From Rhodobacterales bacterium (lineage in GTDB: Bacteria; Pseudomonadota; Alphaproteobacteria; Rhodobacterales; Rhodobacteraceae): 64,000 bases of DNA. This document shows positions 27,155 to 36,170 of this stretch, piece after piece. The notes below the pieces were generated by a model. It did not search any database and was not told where the DNA came from. It saw only the letters and a program-made list of their open reading frames with translations. A program made the translations under genes and the position numbers. Numbering within the stretch: the first letter of the stretch is position 1; each line of letters starts with the position of its first letter. The stretch lies in contig PDRZ01000014.1 of the NCBI GenBank assembly GCA_002747035.1, positions 205,553 through 269,552 on the forward strand. Reading direction: 5' to 3'.

Positions 27155-27547
27155 AACGCAGAGTGCCCCGTGAAACACGAAGTATAGCTGACGGGCGTGG
27201 GTTTTGATCCCAAAATCCACGAAACATCAGCAACTTATAGTCAAACAACACAATCAAGAGGACCCGCGCGTTTCGCCCATTGTTGTGCCTCAACAAAAAG
27301 GTGAAACGATTTGGTCCGATCACGGGACACGTCAAGGACCAAATCACCGGCAAATTCGCATCAGGCGGAAACTGGCGCACCTGTCGTGTCATATCGGTTT
27401 TACTTGCGTTTTCCGTCTCCCCGGTCAATAAGGAATCGCGACGTTACCACTATCGACTTCTGCTCCTTTCGGCTCAGTCATTCGATCTTGCACTGACTAC
27501 GCCGACCTGCCGCAATCCCGTGGGCAGTATTCTAAGGAGAAACGACG
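27155..27547. other. intergenic region upstream of the cold-shock gene
   Basis: Holds a D-family repeat (27187-27243) and then about 300 bases that probably include the promoter and a long 5' leader of the cold-shock gene. Long leaders are common for cspA-type genes. I could not identify a confident -35/-10 pair. Confidence 0.4.
27187..27243. repeat. dispersed repeat, family D, copy 1
   Basis: Shares GCTGACSGGMGTGGRTTTYG followed by ATCCCAAAA, then AAACATC and ACTTAYAGYCAAA, with the sequence at 54016-54090. Both copies lie about 30-105 bases after a gene stop. Confidence 0.5.
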
Positions 27548-27754
27548 ATGGCAAATGGCACCGTCAAATGGTTCAACACCACCAAAGGTTATGGCTTTAT
27601 CGCACCGGAAAACGGCGGCAAAGACGTGTTCGTACACATCTCTGCCGTTGAACGCGCCGGTCTGACCGGTCTGGCCGACAACCAGAAAGTCACTTTCGAC
27701 ATCGAGCCCGGCCGCGATGGTCGCGAGGCCGCGATCAATATCGTTCTGGCGTGA
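27548..27754 (+). CDS. cold-shock domain protein
   Basis: 68 residues, a single OB-fold cold-shock domain. RNP1 is KGYGFI (residues 13-18) and RNP2 is VFVHIS (about 28-33), with aromatic residues for single-stranded nucleic acid binding. It acts as an RNA chaperone in the cytoplasm. AAGGAG at 27534-27539 is a near-perfect ribosome binding site. A strong terminator follows at 27793-27823, so it is a monocistronic unit. It has high codon bias, consistent with abundant expression. Which of the several Csp paralogues this is cannot be said. Confidence 0.95.
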   Translation: MANGTVKWFNTTKGYGFIAPENGGKDVFVHISAVERAGLTGLADNQKVTFDIEPGRDGREAAINIVLA

Positions 27755-27792
27755 TCCGGCTCCGGCCTGATCCACTCTGATCTGAATTTTGA

Positions 27793-27823
27793 GAATGGGC
27801 ACCCCTTCCGGGTGCCCATTTTC
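27793..27823 (+). terminator. rho-independent terminator of the cold-shock gene
   Basis: An 11-base stem AATGGGCACCC / GGGTGCCCATT with a short CTTCC loop is followed by TTTTC. It lies 39 bases after the gene's stop codon. Confidence 0.85.
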
Positions 27824-28025
27824 GTGGTGTCTGGACCTCGGTGTGGTTCGGTTACCGGGCGCGATGCGCCGGGTCACCAAAACGAGGGCACCCAAAAGGG
27901 ACCACATAAGGAGATCACATAAAAGGGAATGCGTCGCAGCCATTCCCTGTTGAACCCCCTCGCGGTGGATGCGATGTCTTACCCAGCATGCCATGTCAAA
28001 GACGCCTACCGAAAGGGAGACCCCC

Positions 28026-28919
28026 ATGTCCGAACCGGCCCTGCCCCTTCCCGTCACCACGCTCACCCCGGCCCAGCAAACCAGCATCGTCAACCTTGTC
28101 CGCCGTGCGGCGCGGGCTGAAATCCTGCCCCGGTTCCGCAACCTCTCCCCCGCGCAGATCTCAACGAAATCCAGCCCGACAGACCTTGTGACAGAGGCGG
28201 ATACCGAAGCCGAAGCAATGATTGCGCGCGGCATCCTGCACCTGTTTCCAAACGCATTGGTGCTGGGCGAAGAAACCGCCAGCCAAAGCCCGGAACTGCG
28301 CAAACAGGCCGCCGAGGCCGAACTTGCCTTTATCGTCGATCCGGTGGACGGCACATGGAATTTTGCCCACGGGGTGCCATTGTTCGGGGTGATCCTTGCC
28401 GCGACGCGGTTCGGAAAACCCATCTTTGGCCTGCTTTATGACCCGATCTGTGACGACTGGGTGATCGCATCCGAAGACAGCCCGGCCCGACATGCCGACC
28501 TGCGCGGCTCCAAAATCCTCTCCATGGGCCAGGGCGGGGCGTTGGACACGCTTTCCGGCCACGCCCATGTCAGCCTGATGCCCCGGGACACACAGGAAAA
28601 CCTCGCGCCCCTGCTCCCCGCCTTTGCGCGGGTCGGATCGTTGCGCTGCTCGTGCCACGAATACCGCATGGCCGCACAAGGTGCCGCTGATTTCGTACTG
28701 TCCGGATTACTGAACCCCTGGGATCACGCTGCCGGGGTGCTGATCTGTCAACGTGCCGGGGGACATGCCGCTTTCCTCGATGGGCGGGACTATGACATCT
28801 CGGTCACCGAAGGGCAGCTTTTGGTTGCGGCCACCAGGGACACATGGAACCGGATCCGCGATCACCTCGCCCCGGTTCTCTCGCCCGCGCGCCACGAGAA
28901 CGGCGACGCCCCATCCTAA
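28026..28919 (+). CDS. inositol monophosphatase family protein
   Basis: 297 residues from ATG 28026 with AGGGAGA just upstream; an in-frame start at 27969 lacks such a site. The Li+-sensitive phosphatase fold is shown by DLVTEADTEAE, the metal-binding G81-E82-E83, D105-PVDGTWNF and the C-terminal WDHAAGV. Family members hydrolyse inositol phosphates, histidinol phosphate or similar sugar phosphates with Mg2+. The substrate cannot be decided; a HisN-type histidinol phosphatase is possible in this lineage. The TAA stop (28917-28919) forms the start of an A1 palindrome. Confidence 0.87.
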   Translation: MSEPALPLPVTTLTPAQQTSIVNLVRRAARAEILPRFRNLSPAQISTKSSPTDLVTEADTEAEAMIARGILHLFPNALVLGEETASQSPELRKQAAEAELAFIVDPVDGTWNFAHGVPLFGVILAATRFGKPIFGLLYDPICDDWVIASEDSPARHADLRGSKILSMGQGGALDTLSGHAHVSLMPRDTQENLAPLLPAFARVGSLRCSCHEYRMAAQGAADFVLSGLLNPWDHAAGVLICQRAGGHAAFLDGRDYDISVTEGQLLVAATRDTWNRIRDHLAPVLSPARHENGDAPS

Positions 28920-28964
28920 AGCGTTTCCGCATTACGTTGACTCAGCGTGATGTGGAAACGCTTT
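28917..28964. repeat. intergenic palindrome, family A1, copy 3
   Basis: Complete copy: TAAAGCGTTTCCGCATTACG on the left and CGTGATGTGGAAACGCTTT on the right, around TTGACTCAG. The first three bases are the stop codon of the phosphatase gene. Confidence 0.85.
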
Positions 28965-28970
28965 GGGACC

Positions 28971-29030
28971 GTCGCCTCTCAACCACGTGTAAAAAGAGCG
29001 CGCGGAAGCGCTCCTTTGGATTACCCCCGC
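28971..29030. repeat. dispersed repeat, family C, copy 2 (60 bp)
   Basis: Same core as 25493-25552 and in the same orientation. Here the hairpin is better: GAGCGC, loop GCGGAA, GCGCTC. Lies directly behind an A1 repeat and ahead of the convergent gcvP stop. Confidence 0.7.
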
Positions 29031-29072
29031 CCGCCTTTTGCGCCGCCGTTGCCGGATGTCACTCGCCGGAGG

Positions 29073-31907
29073 TCACTCGGGAACGTCGGCGTAATCCTCC
29101 ATGGGCGGGCAGATACACACCAGGTTGCGGTCACCAAACACATTGTCCACCCGGTTCACCGGTGGCCAGTATTTGTCGACCCGGAAAGCACCGGGCGGAA
29201 AACACCCCTCTTCGCGGCTATAGGGACGGTCCCAATCCCGCACCAGATCCTCCATCGTATGCGGGGCGTTCTTAAGCGGGTTGTTCTCGGCATCCATCCG
29301 TCCCTCTTCGATGGCGCGGATCTCTTCACGAATGGCCAGCATCGCGTCACAGAACCGATCCAGCTCGGCCTTGGTTTCGCTTTCCGTCGGCTCGATCATC
29401 AATGTCCCGGCCACAGGCCAGCTCATCGTGGGGGCGTGGAACCCGCAATCCATCAACCGCTTGGCGATATCTTCCACCGTCACACCTGCGCTCTCCGCAA
29501 AGGGGCGCGTATCCAGAATGCACTCATGCGCCACACGACCCGAAGGTCCACGATACAGCACCTCGAACGCGCCTTCCAACCGCCTAGCGATATAGTTCGC
29601 GTTCAAAATCGCCACCCGCGTTGCCTGAGTCAGACCCTCGCCGCCCATAAGCAGAACATAGGCCCAGGAAATCGGCAGGATCGATCCCGACCCCACCGGG
29701 GCGGCCGAAACCGCGCCTTCTCCGCGCCCCGGCAGATGATCCGCCAGATGCGCCTTGACGCCGATCGGCCCCATGCCGGGACCGCCGCCGCCATGGGGGA
29801 TGGCAAAGGTCTTGTGCAGGTTCAGGTGGCTGACATCGCCGCCAAGATCACCGGGGCGCGACAGCCCCACCATAGCGTTCATATTGGCCCCGTCGATATA
29901 GACCTGCCCGCCATACTCGTGGGTGATGTCGCACACGTCTTTCACCGTTTCCTCGAACACGCCGTGGGTGCTGGGATAGGTGATCATGCACCCCGCCAGA
30001 TTGTCCGCATGTTGCGCCGCCTTGGCGCGGAAATCCTCAAGGTCGATATCGCCGTTATCCGCCGATTGCACCGGCACCACCTTCCACCCCACCATCTGGG
30101 CGCTGGCCGGGTTCGTTCCATGGGCGCTCATGGGGATCAGGCACACGTTTCGATGCCCCTGCCCTTGCGCGCGATGCCAGGCGGCAATGGTCAACAACCC
30201 GGCATATTCGCCCTGCGCGCCCGAATTGGGCTGCATTGAAAAATCGTCATAACCGGTGATCTGGCACAGGATGCTGGTCAGATCGTCCAACAATTCCTTA
30301 TACCCCAACGCCTGATCCTCGGGGCAAAACGGGTGCAGCATGGAAAACTCGCGCCAACTGACCGGCATCATCTCGGCGGCAGCGTTCAGCTTCATGGTAC
30401 ACGAGCCCAGCGGGATCATCGCCCGGTCCAATGCCAGGTCACGATCAGCCAGACGGCGCATATAGCGCATCATCTCGGTTTCGGCCCGGTTCATGTGGAA
30501 CACCGGGTGGGTCAGGTAATCCGACCGGCGTTGCAGGTCTTCGGGCACGCGGTATTCCGGACCGAAATCATTGTCCTTGCGGGTGATGCCAAAGGCCCGC
30601 CACACCGCTTCGAGTGTTTCGGGGCGTGTGGTTTCATCCAGGGCGATGCCAACGCGGCGCTCGCCCACCCGGCGCAGGTTCACGCCTTCATCCACCGCCG
30701 ATTTCATCACCGCCGCCTGAAGCGGCCCCACATCCACCGTGATCGTGTCAAAGAACACCTTCGGATCCACCCTGAACCCGTTGTCCTCCAGCCCTCTGGC
30801 CAGCCGCACGGCCTTACGGTGGATCCGCTGGGCAATCGCCTTAAGCCCCTCGGGCCCGTGGAACACCGCATACATCCCCGCCATCACCGCCAGCAGCGCC
30901 TGCGCGGTGCAGACGTTTGATGTCGCCTTTTCCCGGCGGATATGCTGTTCGCGGGCTTGCAGCGACAGGCGATAGGCCCGGTTGCCATGGCTGTCGATGC
31001 TGACCCCGACAATCCGGCCCGGCATAGAGCGCTTATAGGCCTCCCTGCACGCCATATAGGCCGCATGCGGGCCACCATACCCCATCGGCACGCCGAACCG
31101 CTGGGTATTGCCCACGGCGATATCAGCCCCCATGGCCCCGGGTTCCTTGAGCAGGGTCAGCGCCATGATATCCGCAGACATCACCGCTATCCCCTTGTTT
31201 TCATGAAGCTTATCGATATGTGATGTGAAATCGCGCACATGACCATAGGTGCCGGGATACTGGAACAACGCCCCAAAGACGGCGCTTGCATCCATCTTGT
31301 CGGGGTTGCCCACGATCACCTCGATCCCAAGCGGCGCGGCGCGGGTCTGGATCACCTCGATGTTTTGCGGATGACAATCCCGGTCCACGAAAAACGCCCG
31401 GGCCTTGGATTTGGACACCCGTTGCGCCATGGTCATTGCCTCGGCACAGGCGGTGGCCTCATCCAGAAGCGAAGCATTGGCAACGTCCAGTCCGGTCAGA
31501 TCGCTGACCATGGTCTGGAAATTCAACAGCGCCTCAAGCCGCCCCTGGCTGATTTCGGGCTGATAGGGGGTATAAGCCGTATACCAGGCAGGGTTCTCAA
31601 GTATGTTGCGTTGGATGGCGGGCGGGGTGACGGTGCCGTGATAGCCCTGCCCGATCAGGGAACTGAGCACCTTGTTTTTGGACGCAACAACCCGCATGTG
31701 GAACAGCAACTCGCGCTCGGATTTGGGCCGCCCGAACGCCAGCGGTGCCTCCTGCCGGATCGCCTTGGGCACGGTTTCGTCGATGAGAGTGTCCAGATCG
31801 GCCACCCCCAGTTCGGCAAACATCTGGTCCATCTCCGCCGGAGAAGGGCCGATATGCCGGCGGTTGGCGAAATCATAGGGTAGATAATCGGTCGGCTTGA
31901 ACGGCAT
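29073..31907 (-). CDS. gcvP: glycine dehydrogenase (decarboxylating), P-protein
   Basis: 944 residues, the fused homodimeric form. It decarboxylates glycine with PLP and passes the aminomethyl group to the lipoyl arm of GcvH. The PLP lysine is in [18 protein letters not shown] in the C-terminal half; the N-terminal half starts with [13 protein letters not shown]. It is the last gene of the gcvTHP operon, 121 bases after gcvH. Length and motifs are normal. Together with GcvT and GcvH it supplies one-carbon units from glycine, under control of the upstream riboswitch. Confidence 0.97.
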   Translation of the reverse strand: MPFKPTDYLPYDFANRRHIGPSPAEMDQMFAELGVADLDTLIDETVPKAIRQEAPLAFGRPKSERELLFHMRVVASKNKVLSSLIGQGYHGTVTPPAIQRNILENPAWYTAYTPYQPEISQGRLEALLNFQTMVSDLTGLDVANASLLDEATACAEAMTMAQRVSKSKARAFFVDRDCHPQNIEVIQTRAAPLGIEVIVGNPDKMDASAVFGALFQYPGTYGHVRDFTSHIDKLHENKGIAVMSADIMALTLLKEPGAMGADIAVGNTQRFGVPMGYGGPHAAYMACREAYKRSMPGRIVGVSIDSHGNRAYRLSLQAREQHIRREKATSNVCTAQALLAVMAGMYAVFHGPEGLKAIAQRIHRKAVRLARGLEDNGFRVDPKVFFDTITVDVGPLQAAVMKSAVDEGVNLRRVGERRVGIALDETTRPETLEAVWRAFGITRKDNDFGPEYRVPEDLQRRSDYLTHPVFHMNRAETEMMRYMRRLADRDLALDRAMIPLGSCTMKLNAAAEMMPVSWREFSMLHPFCPEDQALGYKELLDDLTSILCQITGYDDFSMQPNSGAQGEYAGLLTIAAWHRAQGQGHRNVCLIPMSAHGTNPASAQMVGWKVVPVQSADNGDIDLEDFRAKAAQHADNLAGCMITYPSTHGVFEETVKDVCDITHEYGGQVYIDGANMNAMVGLSRPGDLGGDVSHLNLHKTFAIPHGGGGPGMGPIGVKAHLADHLPGRGEGAVSAAPVGSGSILPISWAYVLLMGGEGLTQATRVAILNANYIARRLEGAFEVLYRGPSGRVAHECILDTRPFAESAGVTVEDIAKRLMDCGFHAPTMSWPVAGTLMIEPTESETKAELDRFCDAMLAIREEIRAIEEGRMDAENNPLKNAPHTMEDLVRDWDRPYSREEGCFPPGAFRVDKYWPPVNRVDNVFGDRNLVCICPPMEDYADVPE

Positions 31908-32028
31908 GGCGCCCTCTCCTCACAGCTTCCTCGCGCCGTCGGGCCATCGCCCCGGCTGTCTCACAACACTTGTTCCCTGGCGAGACACGATTATTAGCTA
32001 AAAATCGTGGACCCGCGCCTATTCGGGG

Positions 32029-32388
32029 TTATCCTACAAAGGCCTTGTAGGCGGCTTCGTCCATCATATCGTCCATCTGCGCCGGGTCGCTGGGCCTGAT
32101 CTTGAAGAACCACGCATCCCCCTGGGGATCCTCGTTGACCTTGCCTGGGTCTTCCACAATCGCCTCGTTCACTTCGACGATCTCACCATCCATCGGGGCC
32201 AGAATATCGCTGGCTGCCTTGACGCTTTCGATCACACAGATCTCTTCATCCTTCGTCACTTCTGTTCCTGTCTCGGGCAGTTCCACGAATACCACATCTC
32301 CCAGTTGTTCGCTGGCATGGCTCGTGATCCCAACAATGACCAGATCACCCTCTGGCAGCAGCCATTCGTGTTCTTCGGTGAATTTCAT
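32029..32388 (-). CDS. gcvH: glycine cleavage system H protein
   Basis: 119 residues from ATG 32388, preceded by GGAGAGAGA. It is the lipoyl carrier that shuttles the aminomethyl group between P-, T- and L-proteins. The lipoylated lysine is K57 in ESVKAASD. An open frame extends further upstream but overlaps the gcvT end and lacks family similarity. It lies 43 bases after gcvT. Normal length. Confidence 0.96.
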   Translation of the reverse strand: MKFTEEHEWLLPEGDLVIVGITSHASEQLGDVVFVELPETGTEVTKDEEICVIESVKAASDILAPMDGEIVEVNEAIVEDPGKVNEDPQGDAWFFKIRPSDPAQMDDMMDEAAYKAFVG

Positions 32389-32431
32389 CGTTCTCTCTCC
32401 TTGGTAAGTCCTGATCTTTGCCTGAAAAGGG

Positions 32432-33550
32432 TCAGCGTTTGAAATTGGCGGGGGTGAAAGGCATGTCGGCCACGGTGACCGGCAACCGTTTTCCACGGAC
32501 CTCGCCGTAAAGCGTGGTGCCGGTATCCGACAGGGCTGTGGGGACATAGCCCATGGCCATGGGGGCTCCGATCGTCGGGCCGAAAGCACCGCTTGTCACC
32601 CTGCCGATGGCTTCGTCGCCTTCGGAGGTGGCAAACAGCTCGGTCCCCGCCCGCATCGGTGCGCGCCCCTCGGGGCGCAGCCCGACGCGGCGCCGGTCTG
32701 CGCCGTTTTCCAACTCGGCCAGAATGCGGGCCGCTCCGGGAAAGCCCCCTTCCCGCGCCCCCCCCGTGCGGCGTACCTTCTGGATGCCCCATTCCAGGGC
32801 TGCTTCAACCGGGCTGGTGCCCGTGTCAATGTCATTGCCATAGAGGCACAGCCCCGCCTCCAGCCGAAGACTGTCCCGCGCACCAAGCCCAATGGGTTCT
32901 GCCCGTACATCCGACAGGATCGCGCGCATCAGCGCCCCGGCCTGGTCCTCCTGAACCGAAATCTCGTACCCGTCTTCTCCGGTATAGCCCGAGCGCGACA
33001 CCCAGACCTCGCCAAACGTGCTGTCCAGCACCGCGACATCCATGAACCGCATCGCCGCCACGCCGGGGATCAGCGGCTCCAGCACGGCCTCCGCCTCGGG
33101 GCCCTGCAATGCCAGCAACGCGCGATCCGTGATTTCGTCAACGCAACACCCGGCCAGCGCCGCACGCATGCGCGCGATGTCGCCCTCCTTACAGGCCGCA
33201 TTCACCACCACGAACAGGTGATCGCCCCGGTTGGCCACCATCAGATCATCCAGGATCCCGCCCGTGTCATCGGTGAAAAACGCGTATCTCTGCCGCCCCT
33301 CGGGCAGCGCCACGATGCTTTGCGGCACCATGGTTTCAAATTCCGCCGCCCCATTGCCTCCGGGGCTGCGAATCAAAACCTGACCCATGTGGCTTACATC
33401 AAACAGCCCCGCCGCCGCGCGACAGTGCAGGTGCTCTTTCATCACGCCAAGCGGATATTGCACCGGCATTTCATACCCGGCAAAGGGCACCATCTTTGCC
33501 CCAAGCTCCACATGCAGATCAAACAACGGCGTATGTTGCAACTCCGACAT
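32432..33550 (-). CDS. gcvT: glycine cleavage system aminomethyltransferase, T-protein
   Basis: 372 residues. It transfers the methylene group to tetrahydrofolate and releases ammonia. Motifs: FDVSHMGQ near the N-terminus, [13 protein letters not shown] in the middle (folate-binding region), and [17 protein letters not shown]. It is the first gene of the operon; its start lies about 90 bases downstream of the tandem glycine riboswitch. Standard length for the family. No anomalies. Confidence 0.96.
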   Translation of the reverse strand: MSELQHTPLFDLHVELGAKMVPFAGYEMPVQYPLGVMKEHLHCRAAAGLFDVSHMGQVLIRSPGGNGAAEFETMVPQSIVALPEGRQRYAFFTDDTGGILDDLMVANRGDHLFVVVNAACKEGDIARMRAALAGCCVDEITDRALLALQGPEAEAVLEPLIPGVAAMRFMDVAVLDSTFGEVWVSRSGYTGEDGYEISVQEDQAGALMRAILSDVRAEPIGLGARDSLRLEAGLCLYGNDIDTGTSPVEAALEWGIQKVRRTGGAREGGFPGAARILAELENGADRRRVGLRPEGRAPMRAGTELFATSEGDEAIGRVTSGAFGPTIGAPMAMGYVPTALSDTGTTLYGEVRGKRLPVTVADMPFTPANFKR

Positions 33551-33637
33551 CGGCCTCTCCTCACTCTCGCGGCACCGATCTGTTGTGAAAACAACCCGGC
33601 ATCAACTCACACGGCCCCGCGCCGCGTTCTGATGCCC

Positions 33638-33800
33638 CCTCTGTCCTTTGGCCTGAGATCGCTATCCCTTCGGCGCCCCGCCTTTTTGCGCGGGATCTCT
33701 CCAGAGTTCCTTAACGTCGGTCGGTCCCTTTGGCCTGAGAGTTTCCGGGGCGGTTGCTCCTTCGGCGCCGATTACACGGCTCTCCCGATCCAACGTTCGC
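33638..33800 (-). promoter_or_regulatory. tandem glycine riboswitch upstream of gcvTHP
   Basis: Read on the minus strand, two successive aptamers are visible. The first (about 33797 to 33722) has GGGAGAG, then GCGCCGAAGGAGCAA, then ACTCTCAGGCCAAAGGGAC. The second (about 33712 to 33640) has GGAGAGATC, GGCGCCGAAGGGAT and CTCAGGCCAAAGGAC. These are the conserved glycine-aptamer blocks, and the position ahead of gcvT fits. Cooperative glycine binding would switch on the operon. Confidence 0.93.
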
Positions 33801-33885
33801 GCATACGGTAGAATACAAATCGAGTCGCGGCAACCCCCGGCTAATAACCCGTTCATGCATTTGATTCATATAGTTTCACAGCGGA

Positions 33886-34353
33886 TCAAACCGGCTCGAT
33901 CACCCGCCCCACCCCGCATGAGGCCGGGCTCATCAGAGCCGCCAACGGGTCGTTATCACAGACCAGCGACTCAAGCGTCACCGCATCCAGATGAGCATAA
34001 AACGCGGCCGCCGCATCCTGAATCGCAATGCGTAAACGACAGGCGTCAATCAGAGGACAGGTGTTATCCACATCCGCGAAACACTCGGTCAAGGGCACAT
34101 GGCTTTCCAGCGCGCGAAACACGTCGCCAATCTTTACCTGACCCGCATCATGGGCCAGCATGATACCACCATTGCGGCCACGCTGGGTGTTCAGATACCC
34201 CAACTGCCCCAACTGGTTGATCACCTGGGCCAGATGGTTTTCCGAAGTGTTACAGCGATCCGCAATCTCGGCCTTGGTCACAAGCCGCCCCCGGTTCACG
34301 GCGCAGAACATCAAAACACGAATGGCGATATTTGTGCGTTTGGTAATGCGCAT
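33886..34353 (-). CDS. Rrf2 family [Fe-S] transcriptional regulator (NsrR/RirA-like)
   Basis: 155 residues. The winged helix-turn-helix is N-terminal (about 8-65, NTSENHLAQVINQLGQLGYL, with the wing RGRNGGI). Three cysteines, C91, C99 and C105, are spaced C-x7-C-x5-C and would hold an iron-sulfur cluster. This spacing occurs both in the iron regulator RirA and in some NsrR nitric-oxide sensors. The DNA-binding helix looks closer to NsrR. Neither neighbouring gene (riboswitch operon, MATE pump) decides it. A dyad at 34371-34396 lies just before the start and may be an autoregulatory site. Confidence 0.85.
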   Translation of the reverse strand: MRITKRTNIAIRVLMFCAVNRGRLVTKAEIADRCNTSENHLAQVINQLGQLGYLNTQRGRNGGIMLAHDAGQVKIGDVFRALESHVPLTECFADVDNTCPLIDACRLRIAIQDAAAAFYAHLDAVTLESLVCDNDPLAALMSPASCGVGRVIEPV

Positions 34354-34370
34354 GGCGGAATCTCCTCCTC

Positions 34371-34396
34371 AAAAGATGCGCGTAGCATACGCTTTT
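34371..34396. promoter_or_regulatory. candidate Rrf2/NsrR operator dyad
   Basis: Outer arms AAAAG and CTTTT flank an inner perfect dyad GCGTA-GCA-TACGC (34380-34392). It lies between the Rrf2 gene start and the remnant at 34447. AAG...CTT-bounded dyads are typical of NsrR-like sites. Confidence 0.35.
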
Positions 34397-34446
34397 AACG
34401 CGCCGATGCGTTTGACATGTATCAAGCGATGGACGATTTGGACGCC

Positions 34447-34657
34447 ATGAACAGCGCATATTTCTTTGGCTGCGGCTTGCTCGTGAAGCTCAACACCCAT
34501 GACCATGGCGCTGCTTATCCGGCCGTTGCACGCGGGTGGCACCGGGAATGGCGGCAGACCTCCCCGCTCTCCCAGACACCAACGGTTGAGCCGCGCGGAA
34601 ACCGCGCTGGTCGATCATCACCTTGACCGCATGGGACAGGTTACCGGCGCAGCGTGA
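34447..34657 (+). pseudogene. internally deleted gamma-glutamylcyclotransferase-like gene
   Basis: The first ~35 codons (SAYFFGCGLLVKLNTHDHG, then AVARGWHREWRQTS) match the N-terminus of bacterial gamma-glutamylcyclotransferase-like proteins, where the substrate loop normally reads YGSLV; here it is CGLLV. The frame then stops after TVEPRGNRAGRSSP. Another frame resumes with RAETALVDHHLDRMGQ, which resembles the C-terminal helix of the same family, and stops at 34657. About 100 central residues are missing, so the enzyme cannot be functional. It overlaps the 3' end of the convergent MATE gene by a few bases. Confidence 0.5.
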
Positions 34658-36098
34658 ACAGCGCCAGAAGCCGCCCCTGACGGGCAAACGCGTCTTGCGG
34701 GCCTGGCTGCTTTGCGCCGCCGCGATCCGCCATGACCCGCCGGGCAAGGGCCCAGGCCAACAGCCCGAACACCACCCCGCCCGCGGCCTGCCCGATCAAC
34801 ACCCCCGGCGCATGCCAAAGCCATCCCCCCAGCACCACAAAGGGGATCGTGCCCAGCGTATGACGGCCCCAGTTGACCAGGGTCGACAGGAAAGGTCGGC
34901 CAAGATTGTTGAACGCGGCGTTGCTGACAAAAATCACCCCGTTGAAAAACCACAACAACGCCAGCGGCCCGGCAAACAGAAACACAAGCTGGCGCGCCTC
35001 GCCCTCCAGTTGGAACAGCCATTCCAGCCCGCCGCGCAGCCCGAACAGAATGGTGGCCACGGTGACGCTGACCACGCCGGTAAAGATCAACGCATCGCGA
35101 AAGGTCTGACGCACACGCCCAGCCTGCCCTGCGCCCGCGTTCTGGCCAATGATCGGCCCCACGGCACCGGACAGGGCGAACAAAATCCCGAAGGACACCG
35201 GCGTCAGCCGCCCGACAATCGCCATCCCCGCCACCGCGTCTTCGCCATAGCTGGCCATGGCACGGGTAACCCAGGCCTGACCCACAGGCGTGGCCAACTG
35301 GGTCAGGATCGCAGGCAGGGCAATGCCCATCACAGGGCCAAAATCACGCAGAACCGGACCCGGGTGAAACCGGGCAAGCCCCTGATGATATTTGCGAATC
35401 CAGCCAAAGGTCAAAGTGGCCAGCGTGATCCGCGCCGCGATGCTGGCCATCGCCGCACCGGTCAGCTCCAATCCGAAACCAAAGATCAAAATCGGATCCA
35501 GCACCGCGTTGACCAGCCCCCCGGCGATCATCGCCAACATCGACCGGCGCGCATCCCCATGGGCGCGCAAAATGGCGCTGCACACGATCCCGAACAACAA
35601 TATGGGCAGGCTGGGCAGAATGATCTGCATGAAATCCACGGCCAGAATCCGGGTGTCCCCCGTGGCCCCAAGCAGCCCCACCAGCGTATCAATGTTGAAC
35701 CACACCGTCGCCGCGAACAAAGCGCCCAGCGTGAACCCGATGGTCAGCGCATTGGTCCCCCTTTGCCGGGCCAGCGCAATATCCCCCTGCCCCAGGGCCC
35801 GTGCCACCAGCGCCCCTGCGGCAATCGCCACGCCAATGCCAAAAGAGCCGGTGAAAAACAGGATCGCCCCGGCATAGCCAATCGCCGCCGCCAGCTCGGC
35901 CTTGCCCAGCATCGCAATAAAGACCATGTCGACAAAATCGACAAGGAACACGACCATCAACCCCACCGAAGAGGCCATCGCCATGACGGCAATATGCTTC
36001 ATCAGCGCGCCGGTAAGAAACTTCGCCTGCGGGTTCGCTGCCCCGGAAATATCGGGCGCGTTGGACGCACCGGGCGCGTTGGGGTCAGACTGAGCCAT
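34641..36098 (-). CDS. MATE family efflux transporter
   Basis: 485 residues with about twelve membrane helices in two homologous halves. It exports drugs or metabolites by Na+ or H+ antiport. The first helix begins after a ~30-residue polar N-terminus; segments such as FVDMVFIAMLGKAELAAAIGYAG and the second-half counterpart AVAGMAIVGRLTPVSFGILFALSGAVGPIIGQN are typical. It stands alone between the Rrf2 gene and gltX. The 3' end overlaps the decayed cyclotransferase gene. Substrate unknown. Confidence 0.9.
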   Translation of the reverse strand: MAQSDPNAPGASNAPDISGAANPQAKFLTGALMKHIAVMAMASSVGLMVVFLVDFVDMVFIAMLGKAELAAAIGYAGAILFFTGSFGIGVAIAAGALVARALGQGDIALARQRGTNALTIGFTLGALFAATVWFNIDTLVGLLGATGDTRILAVDFMQIILPSLPILLFGIVCSAILRAHGDARRSMLAMIAGGLVNAVLDPILIFGFGLELTGAAMASIAARITLATLTFGWIRKYHQGLARFHPGPVLRDFGPVMGIALPAILTQLATPVGQAWVTRAMASYGEDAVAGMAIVGRLTPVSFGILFALSGAVGPIIGQNAGAGQAGRVRQTFRDALIFTGVVSVTVATILFGLRGGLEWLFQLEGEARQLVFLFAGPLALLWFFNGVIFVSNAAFNNLGRPFLSTLVNWGRHTLGTIPFVVLGGWLWHAPGVLIGQAAGGVVFGLLAWALARRVMADRGGAKQPGPQDAFARQGRLLALFTLRR

Positions 36099-36170
36099 CG
36101 TGCCACCTGATCAGGTTTTGATCCGCTTGCCAATGGCGGCCTTGCAATGGAGACCCTGAAAGACGCCGGG

